Assembly: GCA_001949185.1 (NCBI GenBank)
Contig: BDGG01000005.1
Coordinates: 3,015,972-3,079,971, forward strand
Direction: 5' to 3'
DNA: 64,000 nucleotides
Source of the DNA: Ramazzottius varieornatus
Lineage: Eukaryota > Tardigrada > Eutardigrada > Parachela > Ramazzottiidae
The translations under genes were made by a program, and so were the position numbers. A model generated the notes under the pieces. That model had not been told where the DNA came from. It saw only the letters and a program-made list of their open reading frames with translations, and did no database searches. Positions 43,957-54,925 of this stretch are shown in pieces (within the stretch, counting starts at the first letter, position 1; every line of letters starts with the position of its first letter).

Positions 43957-46461
43957 TTAACCATTCAGTTTCAAAACACATTTCCGAATGTCGCGCTTCT
44001 TACCGGAAAGACTGGGTGGTCGGTCCGAAGCAGCACCAGTCCCACCTTCTTTCGTACTACGGCTATTCTCAGCTACCGCACCTTGTCGGTATTTTTGGAC
44101 CACGGCCTCAGCAGGCGACATGCTCCTACCCATTTCCCCTCTCGATCGTCCTTCTCTCTTTATTTCCGCTCTGTAATCCGTCGGTGAGGCGTATGTCAAA
44201 CGTGGCCCCCTACCTTCATGCCGTACAGTCGGACTTGGTGAATTCTTCCGATACAACTGTCGAACACTGTTCGTCGGTGAAATCGCCCTGCGCGACTGGT
44301 GCCGGTGCGCGGGTGAAAATGGTCTCCGTGACTGTACCGAAGACGACCTACTGGAAAAGGCATCTCCTCTACCATACCGCGGATGTCTTTCAGTCTTTTC
44401 CTCAGTGACGTCATGTATAGCTTTCATGGGCGCGATGGCGTCAGAGCTGCACAATGAGGTCGAGCGAATGGTTTTTGCAGTAGTGAATGCCGGCTTGGGG
44501 TACGAATAGCTCCTGCTCCGGTCCTTGCTAAGACCATAGGCCGGACTGTAACTCCTACTTCGTTCTTTAGTGGACATTGGCACACGAGAATGAGTCTGTA
44601 AAGTATCCATGGATTTATATTTTGTTGGTTTGATACTGTCAGTGTGTTTCCGACATGTGGAGTGGTGGTACGTGGACGGGATGGAAGAGTTCATCGGAGG
44701 GTTGCGCGCGGTGTAGGCGTAAGGGGATGGCGAAGGTTGGCGTTGCGGTGCGGATAGGTTCCTCTTGTAGACGGTGTTTTCGGCTTGGAGTTTGCGGACT
44801 TGGACGCGAAGGCTATCGAGTTCGCGTTTGGCTAGACTGAGTTGTTTGGCGAGGACGTCGGACTGACGAGCCGCCTGGTAGGTTCGTTCTTTCCATTTGG
44901 CTCGTTCGGCGGATAGGTGGCGTTCCATCTGACGTACGCGGTGGCTGTTGTCTTCCAGGAACTTTTCCTCGAAATCTTTTCGATTAGTCCGCTCTTCGGT
45001 CAGCGCTTCCTGCAGAGTAACCTTGAGCGATTCCAATGTAGATGCCCAACGGAATATGGAAGCAAACCAACTCGATCAGACCGTGTTCTATGTGGCGCAC
45101 TTTCTCAGTGCTGTCAGCTGTAAGAGTGCGCCTCTTGGGGGAAACGATTTGGACGAGTTGGTCTGCAGAGTTTCCATACGAGGTAAACGACATAATTCGG
45201 GCTGATCGATTTTTCGCACCATTATTCGGGCAACGCGAAAGGTTTGAACATTACCTTCAACGCTTGATTCATCCCTCATCGTACGTGTGCTGATATAACA
45301 TTAGGCTTTTTAACATTGGACAGACCCATCTCTATTCCAGGCCGAATTCCCGTAATCTACAACGCTTTCCCGTTCTCAAACGTATTGCAACCTCGAGGAG
45401 AGGGATCAGTCTACCTCAGGAAACAAGAAACGGTTCATTACGCGCAGCAGGAGCTGAGAAAAAATATGCCCGAATTACGAAATGAAAAACCCCTATGCCC
45501 GAATTATGTCGTTTACCTTGTACTGTAAATATTCCCTGCGTCCGCGTAGTACGTACACGTACACGACGATGCACCCCCGCAGGGAGTTGCGCAATCCGTG
45601 AAACTGGACTGGGGCTGTAATTCGCTTGTACAATGACGCATTTGCGGACGCAGCGAATATTTACAGTAGTTGTACGACAACGTTTACCCGTAGCTTCTGG
45701 TTTTCTTTGCGAAGGTGTTTAACTTCGATCTGGTATTCGACAAACGCGATCCTTTGATCGTTGAGGTCCTCTTCGCCATGCAGATGTATGTGGCTATGGC
45801 TCTTGGATTCCGGGAAGAAAGCCATGGTGGATTTCGAACGGAGCTGCTGGTCGAGTGGAAGAGGGATACTTCCATCTTCAAATTCCGTCTGGTATTTGAG
45901 TATCAGGTAGACCCTTTGTGCGCTGTGTATAGACGTTTCAACTTCCAAACTCCCTATAGCCAACCCAAGCAGAGTGTGGAAAATCTTAAAAGAACGGCTA
46001 GGATCCTAAATGCATGCATCTGGCCCATTTGAATACTGCTTACCAATAACCAACTCAAAGTTTGAAAACAATTACATGAGCATTGGCAAGAAAATTTGCC
46101 AGAACGGAATCAGTACAGTAAGTGATGGGACGTACATACTAGACGCTCGAATCTTCATTCCAGCACTTTTCCCCATTGTGGCAATTTCTTCGGGCTTGAG
46201 CAGGTCCAGCGAAACACTGCGAGAGGTTTGCAGGATAGCGGCACGCAGCATGGCAGTAACTGAAGAGAAACTCTTGGCGCTTCCGGCTGCATTGGTGAGT
46301 CGCGTGATAGTCTGGACGTTGAAGACGCCACGCCAGCAAATCTGGGTAAGTTTGTGCATGGCTTCCACAGTCAAGGATTCGGTATCGTGTGAATGAAGCT
46401 TCAAGGTCAAAATAAATTCGCTGCCTCGAATCAGCAGGGATTTCTGCACTTTACGCGGCAT
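43957..46461 (-). CDS. CCDC61: CCDC61-like centriolar coiled-coil protein
   Basis: Minus-strand exons are 46140-46461 (RGSEFILTLKLHSHDTESLT to SVSLDLLKPEEIATM), 45688-45953 (RSLEVETSIHSAQRVYLILK, then YQTEFEDGSIPLPL) and a long last exon from about 45040 to 43957. Exons 1 and 2 join in phase 1; the start of the last exon could not be fixed by phase. The order matches CCDC61 (VFL3): an XRCC4-like N-terminal fold ('SVTLDLLTYTDLE', 'KRYLILIYSVEFDRIHYPLPL'), a coiled coil (EALTEERTNRKDFEEKFLE onward), then a long Ser/Arg-rich disordered tail. Total is about 555 residues (human 512). CCDC61 binds microtubules and organises centriolar satellites and basal-body appendages. The intron 45050-45687 holds hairpin copy 22 and a short TA-flanked inverted-repeat element. 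The gene is convergent with the guanylyl cyclase, with 162 bp between the stops. Confidence 0.72.
45089..45137 (+). repeat. hairpin repeat copy 22
   Basis: TGTGGCGCAC, loop TTTCTCAGTGCTGTCAGCTG, then GAGTGCGCCTCTTGG, with outer arm AACTCGATCAGACCGTGTT on the left. It lies at the edge of the last exon of the CCDC61-like gene. If that exon begins at 45036 the copy is intronic. Confidence 0.65.
45523..45668. mobile_element. short TA-flanked inverted-repeat element
   Basis: The left end TACTGTAAATATTCCCTGCG and the right end CGCAGCGAATATTTACAGTA are inverted copies, extended by GTCCGC/GCGGAC. About 146 bp with TA on both sides, so Tc1/mariner-like in its target choice but unrelated in sequence to the CACGCACGACGAG family. 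It sits in the CCDC61-like intron, 20 bp from the exon 2 donor. Confidence 0.7.
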
Positions 46462-46939
46462 TGCCGCTTCAACATTTCCTTGGCGTTAACCACCCTTTTC
46501 TTCCATTATATCCCTCAGCAGTTAGATACTAGATAGAATGCAGAAATGATGAAGACTGGACCCGGAAGGAGCTCCGTTTGGAACTTGTGAACGATATTAA
46601 TTGTAACTCACTTTCTAAATGTAGAGTTCGCCAAGGTGACTTTCAACGGCACTCGAACCAAAAAGGCACAAACAAGGTCTGTTTATCTTTCTGAACTCAT
46701 ACTAATAGCAATAGTTACCTCAACTGCGCTTTAGACAGAGGACCGCAACATGGCAACAAGTCATTTCGAAAGCGTAATGTTAGTATTTCCGACACAAATC
46801 GTATACAGATTAACAACAAAAAATGTCCCAGATAGGCGAAAGTACTCAAGCTGTGAAACAAGGAAAGGGAATCAGGGTATGGGGAAAGTGTTTATGATTT
46901 ATGGAACTCCTCGCGCAAAAGACTACTCATACAAGAGTT
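46462..46939. other. intergenic
   Basis: Between the CCDC61-like first exon and the 3' end of the F-box gene. No feature recognised. Confidence 0.4.
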
Positions 46940-47648
46940 TCAGCATGCTTTCCACCCAGGCCAAATGAGGGTACGAATGGCCCACCATGCACCGGCATCG
47001 TCCAGTTTCTTGAACAGCATGTAACAACGAGTGGACACGGAGCTTTCTTCCCTTCTGAATTTTTGCTCATTCATCCGAGCTGCTCTGGAGAAACCCAATA
47101 TCTCACGGTCAAGTACCATTGAGTCGGCCAGTGTAACGTCGAAGTGCGTGTCGTATGGAACCCACGCGGTGTCGTCGCGTGTGGGCCAGTCGTACCCTTC
47201 TAGAGCATCATCGTGAGAAAAACCAGCTGTGCAGTTGAGTAAACGCAAGGTAATGGGTCGAAGAATCTTCGCGAAGTAGATGTAGGAAGATGCGTAGTTG
47301 GACTGGTTGTAGAAAGTGACGGTGTTGATCGGATGCGAGGAGTTCTTCAGGTTGTGGTAAAGTCTGGTGTGTTCGTACCAGCTGCAGTTTCCCGTTAGAA
47401 AATAGCATGTGACGGATACTTCCTGATTCCAATAAGAGCAACTGTTCGAGTTCAACCCGGAAGAAACACTGCAAGACAAATTTTAGAAAGTCCAAATTTC
47501 TATCAGCCCGCGCGATCTTTTCTGGAACCTGGAAACACTTACCGGCATAATCGGCTGGCTTGGCGAACATCCAAGCAGGCAAGGATCTCATCACGCACCT
47601 GGGATGGGAGACGATTCCACAAACTACAGACAGCATCAGCTTCTCCAC
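46940..47648 (-). CDS. F-box protein, two exons resolved
   Basis: Minus-strand exon 47648-47543 encodes LWNRLPSQVRDEILACLDV, then RQASRLCR, an F-box. It joins in phase 2 (CG|GTAAGT to TTGCAG|T) to the long last exon 47468-46940, which reads VSSGLNSNSCSYWNQEVSV onward and ends IWPGWKAC. The tail is Tyr-, Asn- and Cys-rich, with no repeat domain recognised. The F-box and its intron position equal those of the gene at 20656-20993, so the two are paralogues. Upstream exons must exist, since the first one seen starts in phase 1; candidates lie at 47770-48363 but could not be joined. Presumed role: SCF ubiquitin-ligase substrate adaptor. Confidence 0.55.
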
Positions 47649-47769
47649 CTGAAGCACAGGGACGAAGGGTCCGCGCAAGCCCAACGAGAGCGCTCGAGCA
47701 ACCGAGACCAAAGAGCCATCGTCCAGTTTGGCGGCTTTTGCACGCTGTTCCGGGTCTTCATTGTCCACG

Positions 47770-48363
47770 CGGGTCTATGCAGCCTGGACCTGAGGATCGA
47801 AGAGCCTTAGTCGGTCGAATATCCCTTCTTGTTTGAGATACGACTGTAGTGAAATGGTGCTCACCCGGTCTATCTCATTCCTTGTTTCGTACCAGTCCAT
47901 GCACAAACCGCGAAGTTGCTCCAGTTTTAAGTCACGGCCATGTCCTGATCCTCGTAGCGCGCGGTGTCGATATTACCATACAATACCCACAGGTCGGTTT
48001 CCCAACCTGCATGATCTGCTGTTGATAGCGTCGAGTTTCATCTGGAGCGTACTGGCATTTATCCACGACTGGCTATCGGCAGTGGTAAGCTCGGCAGTGT
48101 TTTGCTTGCTGGAAAGAACAACGTCCACTTCCGCAGTTGTCGAACCGTCCATTGCGAAGTCCGGTACTTGATCCATGAGAGCGATCATAAATACAATCCC
48201 CGGTCTTGCCCGTAACGTTGCATTCGTCAAGTACTAACTTCTCCAAGGAATAATCAGTGCCGTAAATTCTAGGTAAGTTCTCTGTGCCATAGTGATTCGA
48301 TACCGTCACGAAACGCTTCCTGGCTCGAAGCAAAGCCATTCCATTAATGTAAGGGATATCCAT
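47770..48363 (-). CDS. candidate upstream exons of unknown protein
   Basis: The minus strand holds a frame starting at an ATG at 48363 (MDIPYINGMALLRARKRF, then YGTENLPRIYGTDYSLEKLV). A second frame (about 48230-47940) contains FAMDGSTTAEVDVVLSSKQN and MKLDAINSRSCRLGN. A third (about 47930-47870) reads EQLRGLCMDWYETRNEIDR up to a GTGAGC donor. They look coding and may form the N-terminal part of the F-box gene downstream or a separate gene. I could not build a phase-consistent model and recognise no family. Confidence 0.3.
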
Positions 48364-48399
48364 TCTGTCCCCCTGATAGAATGGCTTTGGTTCAATAAA

Positions 48400-49270
48400 G
48401 CACTACACTTGACCCAACGATGCTACACTTTTCATTATTTCGGTACTTTCCGCGGTTAAAATTGCATGATTCTGTCGCGCACTGCTGTATCAACGCAAAG
48501 CGACTCTGTAGCTAATCATGTATCGCGTTTTGTTTTGTGGCTGATTTTGAAGCAGAATTTCAGATATGGGCTGGCATAAGTTCTAGCTGCTTGATGACTG
48601 ATTACTGCTTCTTGTCCGCAGGTCATCCCAACTGCAGTCGGAAAGGAACGTCTCTCTTATCGGTGCTTATCTACTTTTTCTTGCTATGCTGTTGCATATT
48701 TTGAAGTTGTTCGAGCTCGACATGTTGCATCAGGACTCAGGATACACTATCTCCAGTTTTTCATATGCATGTCTCCCCCTAATCTTCGTCGATCTTGTCG
48801 CTAGACTTTGTGCAGTTTCAGACTCGTCGTGTTGTAGTGTTTTACGAGGTTTAGCACGGTTTTGGTTGCATCTCGGTAAAATTGAATTTTCTATCAGAAA
48901 TCATGTTTTCCATCTCTGCTTCAGCTAGGAAAAACAGTCAAATCTGTGTTTGGGCGGTGGAGGTGTATTGAACCGTGGAGTAGATCCTTTACCTTTACCG
49001 CGGTGTCTCCGGTTTGATGGTTTGGCTTTCTGGGTGCTACGCTTGACAGATTTGAAGCGGATAGATATCGCTGTTCCATTTGCGGTGGCTTTTGAGGGGA
49101 GACGTCGTCGCCGGCCACGTGTCAAAACGTTGGAAGGCATGGTGTGGGAAAGGGGTAATAAATTTCCAGCGAGAAATGAGTAATGAGAATGTATTCCAAT
49201 TATTCCACGGAATATTGAGCAGCAAGAACAGATGTGGGTAATTCAATCGCATCGACAAGCGCATAGAAGA
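48400..49270. other. intergenic; small basic minus-strand frame
   Basis: No firm gene. A 71-codon minus-strand frame (49140-48925) is very basic (KRSTQKAKPSNRRHRGKGKG) and starts at an ATG, but has no known relatives and no supporting features. Confidence 0.35.
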
Positions 49271-49759
49271 TTACATTGAGATTTCACCCAAGATGTAACT
49301 TGATCGAACGTCGTGGTCAAGCTTTGCTTCGATGCAGTGAATGCTCGACAAAGCCCCTAGTGCCCGTGAAGTACACACGAGATCTCTCTTGCTGTAGTAA
49401 CCAGCCAGGATAGGTAAGAGCGTAACCTGACCCGACGTCGTGGCCGAGCCTAGCTTCGACGTGGATAACCACTCAGCATAGGCGGCTGGTATCGGTCGAA
49501 AATTGAGAGATTCGTGAGATGCAAAGAGCGCGAATGCAGTTGTGTATGAAGAATGTTCCGTCGAGAGAGCTTCGTGAACGTATTCGTGCGGGACTATCTC
49601 TGCCGGAAAGCAGGAGGAGTCAACAGCCAGCCATGGCGAGTTACTGGATAGAGTTAGCGAACAAGGAAGTACATTGAGCTGACCAGCAGGAGTACGTGAA
49701 TGCGGCGCACATGTACTGCACCGCATACACGTATCAGGACAGTCCAGGAAAAACGCCAT
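49271..49759 (-). pseudogene. leishmanolysin-like (M8) metallopeptidase fragment
   Basis: A 162-codon minus-strand frame starting MAFFLDCPDTCMRCSTCA. It contains SRTPAGQLNVLPCSL, then EIVPHEYVHEALSTEH. This resembles the active-site region of M8 peptidases: a 'C-x-RPxAGxxNxCP' strand, then HExxH, the zinc-binding helix. HEYVH keeps both His and the Glu. The rest of the family fold (propeptide, third His, C-terminal domain) is not visible on either side and no splice partners were found. It is therefore either one exon of a very dispersed gene or a broken copy. Family assignment is tentative. Confidence 0.35.
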
Positions 49760-50928
49760 GTCCGGTCAGGTAGTTATAGGAAGGGAAAACGCTTATCTTT
49801 CAGAAACATTAACCACAATTATCGCTAAAGACAGTAATTTTCAATTTTCGGACACAGAAAAAGCTGTTCTTGACAGAATGAAAATAGCGTTTTCTGTGGT
49901 TTTTTTCCTTCGAATTTTTAGCCGATCTGATGTTTGAAAACAGGCCTTTTTAGATCCGGGTTCATTGACATTTGCTATCTAATTGTTATTTGATTGGTTA
50001 CGAAAACGTGACTGCCACGATACCTAAAGCAAAGTTTTACGTGGCGTTTCAATCCGAGAAAACGTGTGAGGCCATGGGGCCATCAGGTTCTCCTTCTAGG
50101 GTGCCTGAGCGGACGGCTGTACCCGCCCGGCTTCATCCTGAATACCAAAAAAATACGTATATGCAGTAGCGCGGTTTACGGATACCAAAACAGAGAATAC
50201 AGTACGTAGGTGCCAAAATATTGTGAAATTCGCAACCGATAACAAAGCACTACAAGGGAAAAAGGATTGCACCATCGAGTACAGCTTTATTCTGGAAATT
50301 ACCCATACGAGCTAAAACGTGTAAGGTTAGCCGGCCTACACCGGACTCGTAAATTTAGCCATCTAAATTCACCTGCTCACTTGTACTTATCCGCGTTTGT
50401 TGATGGATAGATCGATAGATAAAACGATGAGCTGTTGAATGGTATGAACCATATCAGGGGCCATGGATGACGTCACAGTTTGACCGTGAGCTCCCGGAAG
50501 AAAATACGGACGCATGAAAATATCTGTTCTCGTTGTTTTTAAACGTCTGTCAGTTTGATTTCCTACGGCACTAGCTGAATTACGTACTCCTCGAAGTGAA
50601 GATTTCAAATTTAAATTACACTCTAAAAAATCGTGAATCACGCTGTCAGGTCTTCGTAGCGCAACAAATGGTGGTCGATCGGGCATCACTTGCGCCGTCT
50701 GCCATCGTCTGCTCCAACGAACTGCCCGAACCTAGTTCACGAACAGAACTACAAGCAAACCGAGGATTCAGTCCTAAGTTTCATGACGACTGATAAAAAG
50801 GAAGAGAAAAGAAACGAATGGTCTCATCAAGCATAATTTTAAGCTAATCATGGTCACAATTATGTCTATTATATCAAGATTTACGAGACTGCAAACTTTC
50901 GAAGTGACTGAGCGAGCGACGTGAGTGT
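49760..50928. other. intergenic
   Basis: No gene or repeat recognised. Short frames only. Confidence 0.4.
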
Positions 50929-52000
50929 TCACTTGATTTGGAGGTTAGTGAGTCCCACGAAGACATCTCCATTCACCCAGGTTGGTTTTTCTTCGCCCTG
51001 CCACTTGACCAAGTACTGTCGCTGCACCCGGTAATCCATAATCTTTTCAATTTCCAAATCTCTCTCTGGTTTCTCCGCTTCGACGGCGAGGGCATCTTGA
51101 GCGGAGGCCCGTTCCTCATTTTCCCTCCATTTTTCATCTTCGTTATCTGAAGTGGTCGCAGTCAATAGCTGTTGCTCCGAATTCTCGGACTTTTTCACCC
51201 ACTTCCCGGAAGTCTCAGCCGTTTTGTCGAAAATGTATCCTTGAGCTTTCAGGCACCTGCTTAGTCGACGGTGTCCTACCTTATGATGCTTGCTGGCTCT
51301 TTTAGCCGACATTTTGTCATCCAACACGTCCCGAAGTGCATTTTCCATCCGGAAACCAACGAGTCCGGGTGCCGTCTTGCTTCGCTGAGGCAAGGCAATG
51401 CCTTTCTCGATGCCGTACCTCAGTAAAGTTTTGTAACCAACTTTGTGAATTCGAGCTGCGGCAGTCAAACTTAACCGATTTGCCACTGCGTCCTTCACAG
51501 CCGCTTTCGCTCGTTCCAAAACCGACGCATCCGGCTTAAATTGCTGGCGTCTGACAAAATTAAGCATTGCAGTAACGCGAAAGCAAAATAAGTTGAATAC
51601 AGCCATCATGCTTCAGGCTTCAACGTTAACTCACCGTTTCAACGAACTGCGCACCAGATCTGCTGCCCCCTTTTCGATTAAGGCTTGGTCCAGTTCGGCA
51701 TAACTGAAGCGATACTTGACCCTGACGTTTCTGAATTCCTTTGCATTCTTCAGGATGTCTTCCACTGCGGCATCCAGTCTGACTCTATAGAAAATAAATG
51801 CGGTTAAGCTTGTAAAACTACAGTGTAAATTCAGACGGTAAATACTGTTGGCTCAAGAATATTCGCTCTTACCGTTTTTCATCCTCGGCGGGGTTTTCGA
51901 ACACGGCAGAAACTTCAGACTGGTGGTTCTTTGAAAAGAAGCCTTTGCGCGGGAGATTACTGTCCGCAAGTTCACACATTTTCGCATCGCGCTTCGTCAT
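50929..52000 (-). CDS. psq-type helix-turn-helix plus chromodomain protein, three exons
   Basis: Minus-strand exons are 51873-52000, 51635-51784 and 50929-51550, all joined in phase 2, giving 299 residues from MTKRDAKMCELADSNLPRKG. Exon 3 carries a psq/pogo-like HTH (VLERAKAAVKDAVANRLSLT, AAARIHKVGYKTLLRYG). A second, weaker copy follows (ENALRDVLDDKMSAKRASKH). The C-terminus is a chromodomain (LEIEKIMDYRVQRQYLVKWQ, then KPTWVNGDVF), shorter than usual after the Trp. Chromodomains read methylated histone tails, and psq HTHs bind DNA and occur in pogo-class transposases and in transcription factors such as Pipsqueak. No DDE catalytic domain and no terminal repeats were seen, so this is a host-type gene, possibly a domesticated transposase. 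Upstream, 52001-52704 holds nothing recognised. Confidence 0.65.
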
Positions 52001-52704
52001 AGCGAAGTCCAAATATCTGAACCCTTATTGGCAAAGCTATAACACTAAACCAAAAGCGTTGTTTACCTATTACGAAGAGAAACCGCAAGCGGTAGCAGTG
52101 CTACCCTGAATTATGGCAGGGACGCAAGAACACCGCTGTTTAGACTTTAGAGGGCTGCTTGACTTCATGACCGATATCATGACTATGCATGATCTGTGTG
52201 ACGTAACTTATTCAGCTCGACCCAAACCCAAAGATTTACTGAAGATAGTTTCTGGAGTATCAAGTCGCTTTAATGTTTGTTTTCACTTTCTGTCCTTTCA
52301 GACCCTGTGCATCAGCATTCTGTTCAATGTATGGGATAGAAAAACACTTGTAAATACTCTAGCCTAATTAGCTGATAACTCATGCATGCTGTAAGCCTGC
52401 GACTACTGTATGAAAGCTGTCTTGCGCTAATCTTAGCGTTGGAGTTACGATACAGATTGCACCAGCGTCAAGACCCGACAGCAAAATCATTATCCGCTCA
52501 TGAAACGACGTCCTTGTCGTCAACTGGAGAACCCACCTGTCTGACAGCTGGAGATGTAACTGAGTCTATGGTTCTGCATACCTTATGGCGGATCCTGGAC
52601 TATGTTCCAAACCTACGCCCAAACCGTACGCTGTAGAAAAAGCGATCCCTTGGCTATATTCGAAGGGAAGCGGACTGTGTCGTACCGTACGTGGTATCGA
52701 TGCG

Positions 52705-54195
52705 ATGGAGAAAGAGATGCACTTACTGTTCATCAGTATCCCGGCCTACGGGCACATTATCCCCCTGTTGGAACTAGCCCGCAAAATCGGTCAGTTCCAC
52801 CAACCCACCTTTGCCGTTCCTGAAAAAATGGCCGGAGGCCTAATCACACGCGAAATCTTTGACGAAGTAGCCGACCATCGTACCCATCTCTAACCCATCC
52901 CCGATGGCATTGTCGACGACATGGAAAGTCCAGACGACCACGAGATGTTCCGAAAAGTGTTACTCATGATGTTCGGCGGCATTATCACGATGTTGAACAA
53001 CGTTCCAACTCAAAGTTCCGTCTCGAAGATAGTGAAGTTCACTCGCCCGGTAGACGGCGTTATCACGGATAACTTTACCTGACGTGACCGAGTCTGCATA
53101 CAACGAGAAATTCCACTCTACTTGTTCAACCCATCTCCTGTTCTGATGTCGTACATGGTTCTTTGCGCGCACGAAGGTCCAAAAACAGCTACAGAGGAGG
53201 AGCTGGATGGGTTCCTAGAAGTGTCTGACGATGCCGGCAACTATACCAAGCCGTTACCAGAAGAACTGCTACATCAGTTTCTATTGCCTATGAAAACGGT
53301 ATATCCTTAAGTCCGCGCAATTATCGCGAGTACGGGAGTTTGAGGCTGACGGAATAAGGAAGTGCCTTGGAAAACCTGGAATGAATGATGCACCGTTCTT
53401 CTGTGTCGGACCGATTTTGCCTGAACCGAAAGAGGGCGTCGGCTTGGCCAGTTCTAAAGCCACTGTCGAACAAAAAGTACTGAATTGGCTGGATGCAAAA
53501 GCGCCGTCTTCTGTTATTTACATATCATTTGGACGTGTAGCAGCCCCAACCCGAATCAGCTGAGAGAACTTGTGCAAACGGTCATGATGACTAATGAGCC
53601 CGTGTTATGGTCCCTGAAGGCGGGAAGCCACCAGTATTTGCCGGAAGACCTCAGCAGAGCTGCGAGCTTGAGTGACCCAAGTAGCGAGGTACTGGTGCTA
53701 GCTTGGGCTCCTCAGAAGAAAATATTGGCGCATGAAAGCGTCGGAGTATTTGTCAGCCATTGTGGATGGAATAGTACGCTGGAAGGCCTTGCAGGAGGAA
53801 AACCAATTGTCGCTTGGCCTCAGTAAGTCTTGGAGTCTTTGAGTCTTTTCATTCAATTTCAGCCGTACACAATTAGGAGGCTGACCAACAAAGTGTTCAA
53901 GGTCCATATATTAAGTGGCGCACATTCCAGGTCAGCAACAATGCAGTGGTGCGCTACTTGAAATGAATATGTCGTGCATTTCATTTGCCGGTTTCCCAAT
54001 TTGTGAACGTGTTCAGTGAACGTTGGTGTTATTGTTTTAGATTTGCAGAACAATTGATAAATGCGGAGTTTGTGAGAAAAGACTGAAGCCGCTCGTGACT
54101 TCCAAAGTAAACTCCAGGCGGCTATTCAACCAGAGGGTTCTTCTGCAATAGAGTTCATGGATTAATTGCTTACATTGCCGAGCAGTAAACCAGGT
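52705..54195 (+). pseudogene. UDP-glycosyltransferase pseudogene
   Basis: Starts MEKEMHLLFISIPAYGHIIP, a family-1 UGT N-terminus. In-frame stops occur at 52891 (TAA), 53080 (TGA) and 53308 (TAA). The frame shifts between 53310 and 53381 and back near 53540. The UDP-binding signature is clear: VLAWAPQKKILAHESVG, then SHCGWNSTLEGLAGGKPIV. After an intron (53824-54041, holding hairpin copy 23) the last exon gives FAEQLINAEFVRKD, then a stop and a further shift before EAARDFQSKLQAAIQ. The family conjugates lipophilic compounds with sugars. The damage is spread over the whole gene, so it is not functional as sequenced. A TIR element (54203) sits directly after its end. Confidence 0.85.
53912..53960 (+). 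repeat. hairpin repeat copy 23
   Basis: TTAAGTGGCGCACA, loop TTCCAGGTCAGCAACAATG, then GTGGTGCGCTACTTG. It lies in the intron of the UGT pseudogene. Confidence 0.7.
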
Positions 54196-54202
54196 TCATC
54201 AG

Positions 54203-54645
54203 TACACGCACGACGAGATATTACGGGCCAGTAAAAATTACGGGCCAGGCGGAAAAGACGGCAAATTTACAATTTGTATGGAAGTCAGAAACAGAAATCG
54301 CACAAATGACGTAACGTAATAAAATTCAACCGTAGAAAATTGTCATGGACACTGGCCATCAGCTGATCAGCTGTTTTACTGTAACGCTTCTATGCTGCTG
54401 TCGACTTCCTCCCGGAGGCCGGAGAAGCCTTGGAATAGCTTGAACGGTTGAAGGTATAATGAAGATCTGACTGCTATAACATTAATATGACAAGCTTTAG
54501 CTCCCCAATATCCAGCACGCACGTACAGCAGTCCAGCCTTCGATGTTGCCCTTTGCTTGTAGCAAGAATCACCTGCCCGTGCCGCCGTAGCGAAAGGGCC
54601 TGGTCGGTAGTTTCTACTGGCCCATAATATCCCGTCGTTCGTGTA
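54203..54645. mobile_element. TIR element, TA-flanked family, copy E
   Basis: TA at 54203-54204 and 54644-54645. The ends are CACGCACGACGAGATATTAC and, inverted, ATATCCCGTCGTTCGTG. The GGCCAGTAAAAATTACGGG box and the CGCCGTAGCGAAAGG motif are kept. About 440 bp, with extra internal sequence compared with copies A, C and F. A lone right-end fragment (CTCGTCGTGCGTGTA) follows at about 54774-54788. Confidence 0.8.
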
Positions 54646-54839
54646 CAGCCTTTTATAGTTTTTGTGTCGTACGTCACACACTGCTCATTAGGGAAGTTGC
54701 TCTTATAGAAGGGGAATTCGATAAAGGAACGTTCATACGAAGCGACTGTATTTGGAAATGCTTCTAACATGCTCGTCGTGCGTGTACGGCAAAATATGAA
54801 CAGCAATACGTGAAAAACTGCCAAACTGTGACAAAAATT

Positions 54840-54925
54840 TCCGACGACTGAGAATTGAACTCAGGACCTGGTGATCACTATGGGGTTACTACAGTCACCC
54901 GCTCTACCAACTGAGCTATCATCGG
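54840..54925 (-). tRNA. tRNA-Tyr (anticodon GTA) with 13-nt intron
   Basis: The minus strand folds into a cloverleaf. Acceptor stem CCGATGA pairs with TCGTCGG. The D-arm is GCTCAGTTGGTAGAGC, and the anticodon stem GGTGA pairs with TCACC. The loop CTGTAG carries anticodon GTA. A 13-nt intron (TAACCCCATAGTG) lies one base 3' of the anticodon, the usual site in eukaryotic tRNA-Tyr genes. The T-arm is CTGAGTTCAATTCTCAG, and the discriminator base is A. Box A and box B sequences are intact, so it should be transcribed by RNA polymerase III. Confidence 0.9.

Noticed and set aside
43860-44408. 182-codon plus-strand frame
   Set aside because: It lies antisense to the Ser/Arg-rich tail of the CCDC61-like gene, whose composition opens the complementary frame.
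52891-53310. Stop-codon readthrough or recoding to keep the UGT functional
   Set aside because: Besides three stops there are at least three frameshifts, so recoding cannot restore the protein. A pseudogene is simpler.
53700-53823. Horizontal transfer of the UGT from a plant because of the HCGWNS motif
   Set aside because: The motif occurs across family-1 glycosyltransferases including animal ones, and the gene carries a host-type intron and a host repeat.
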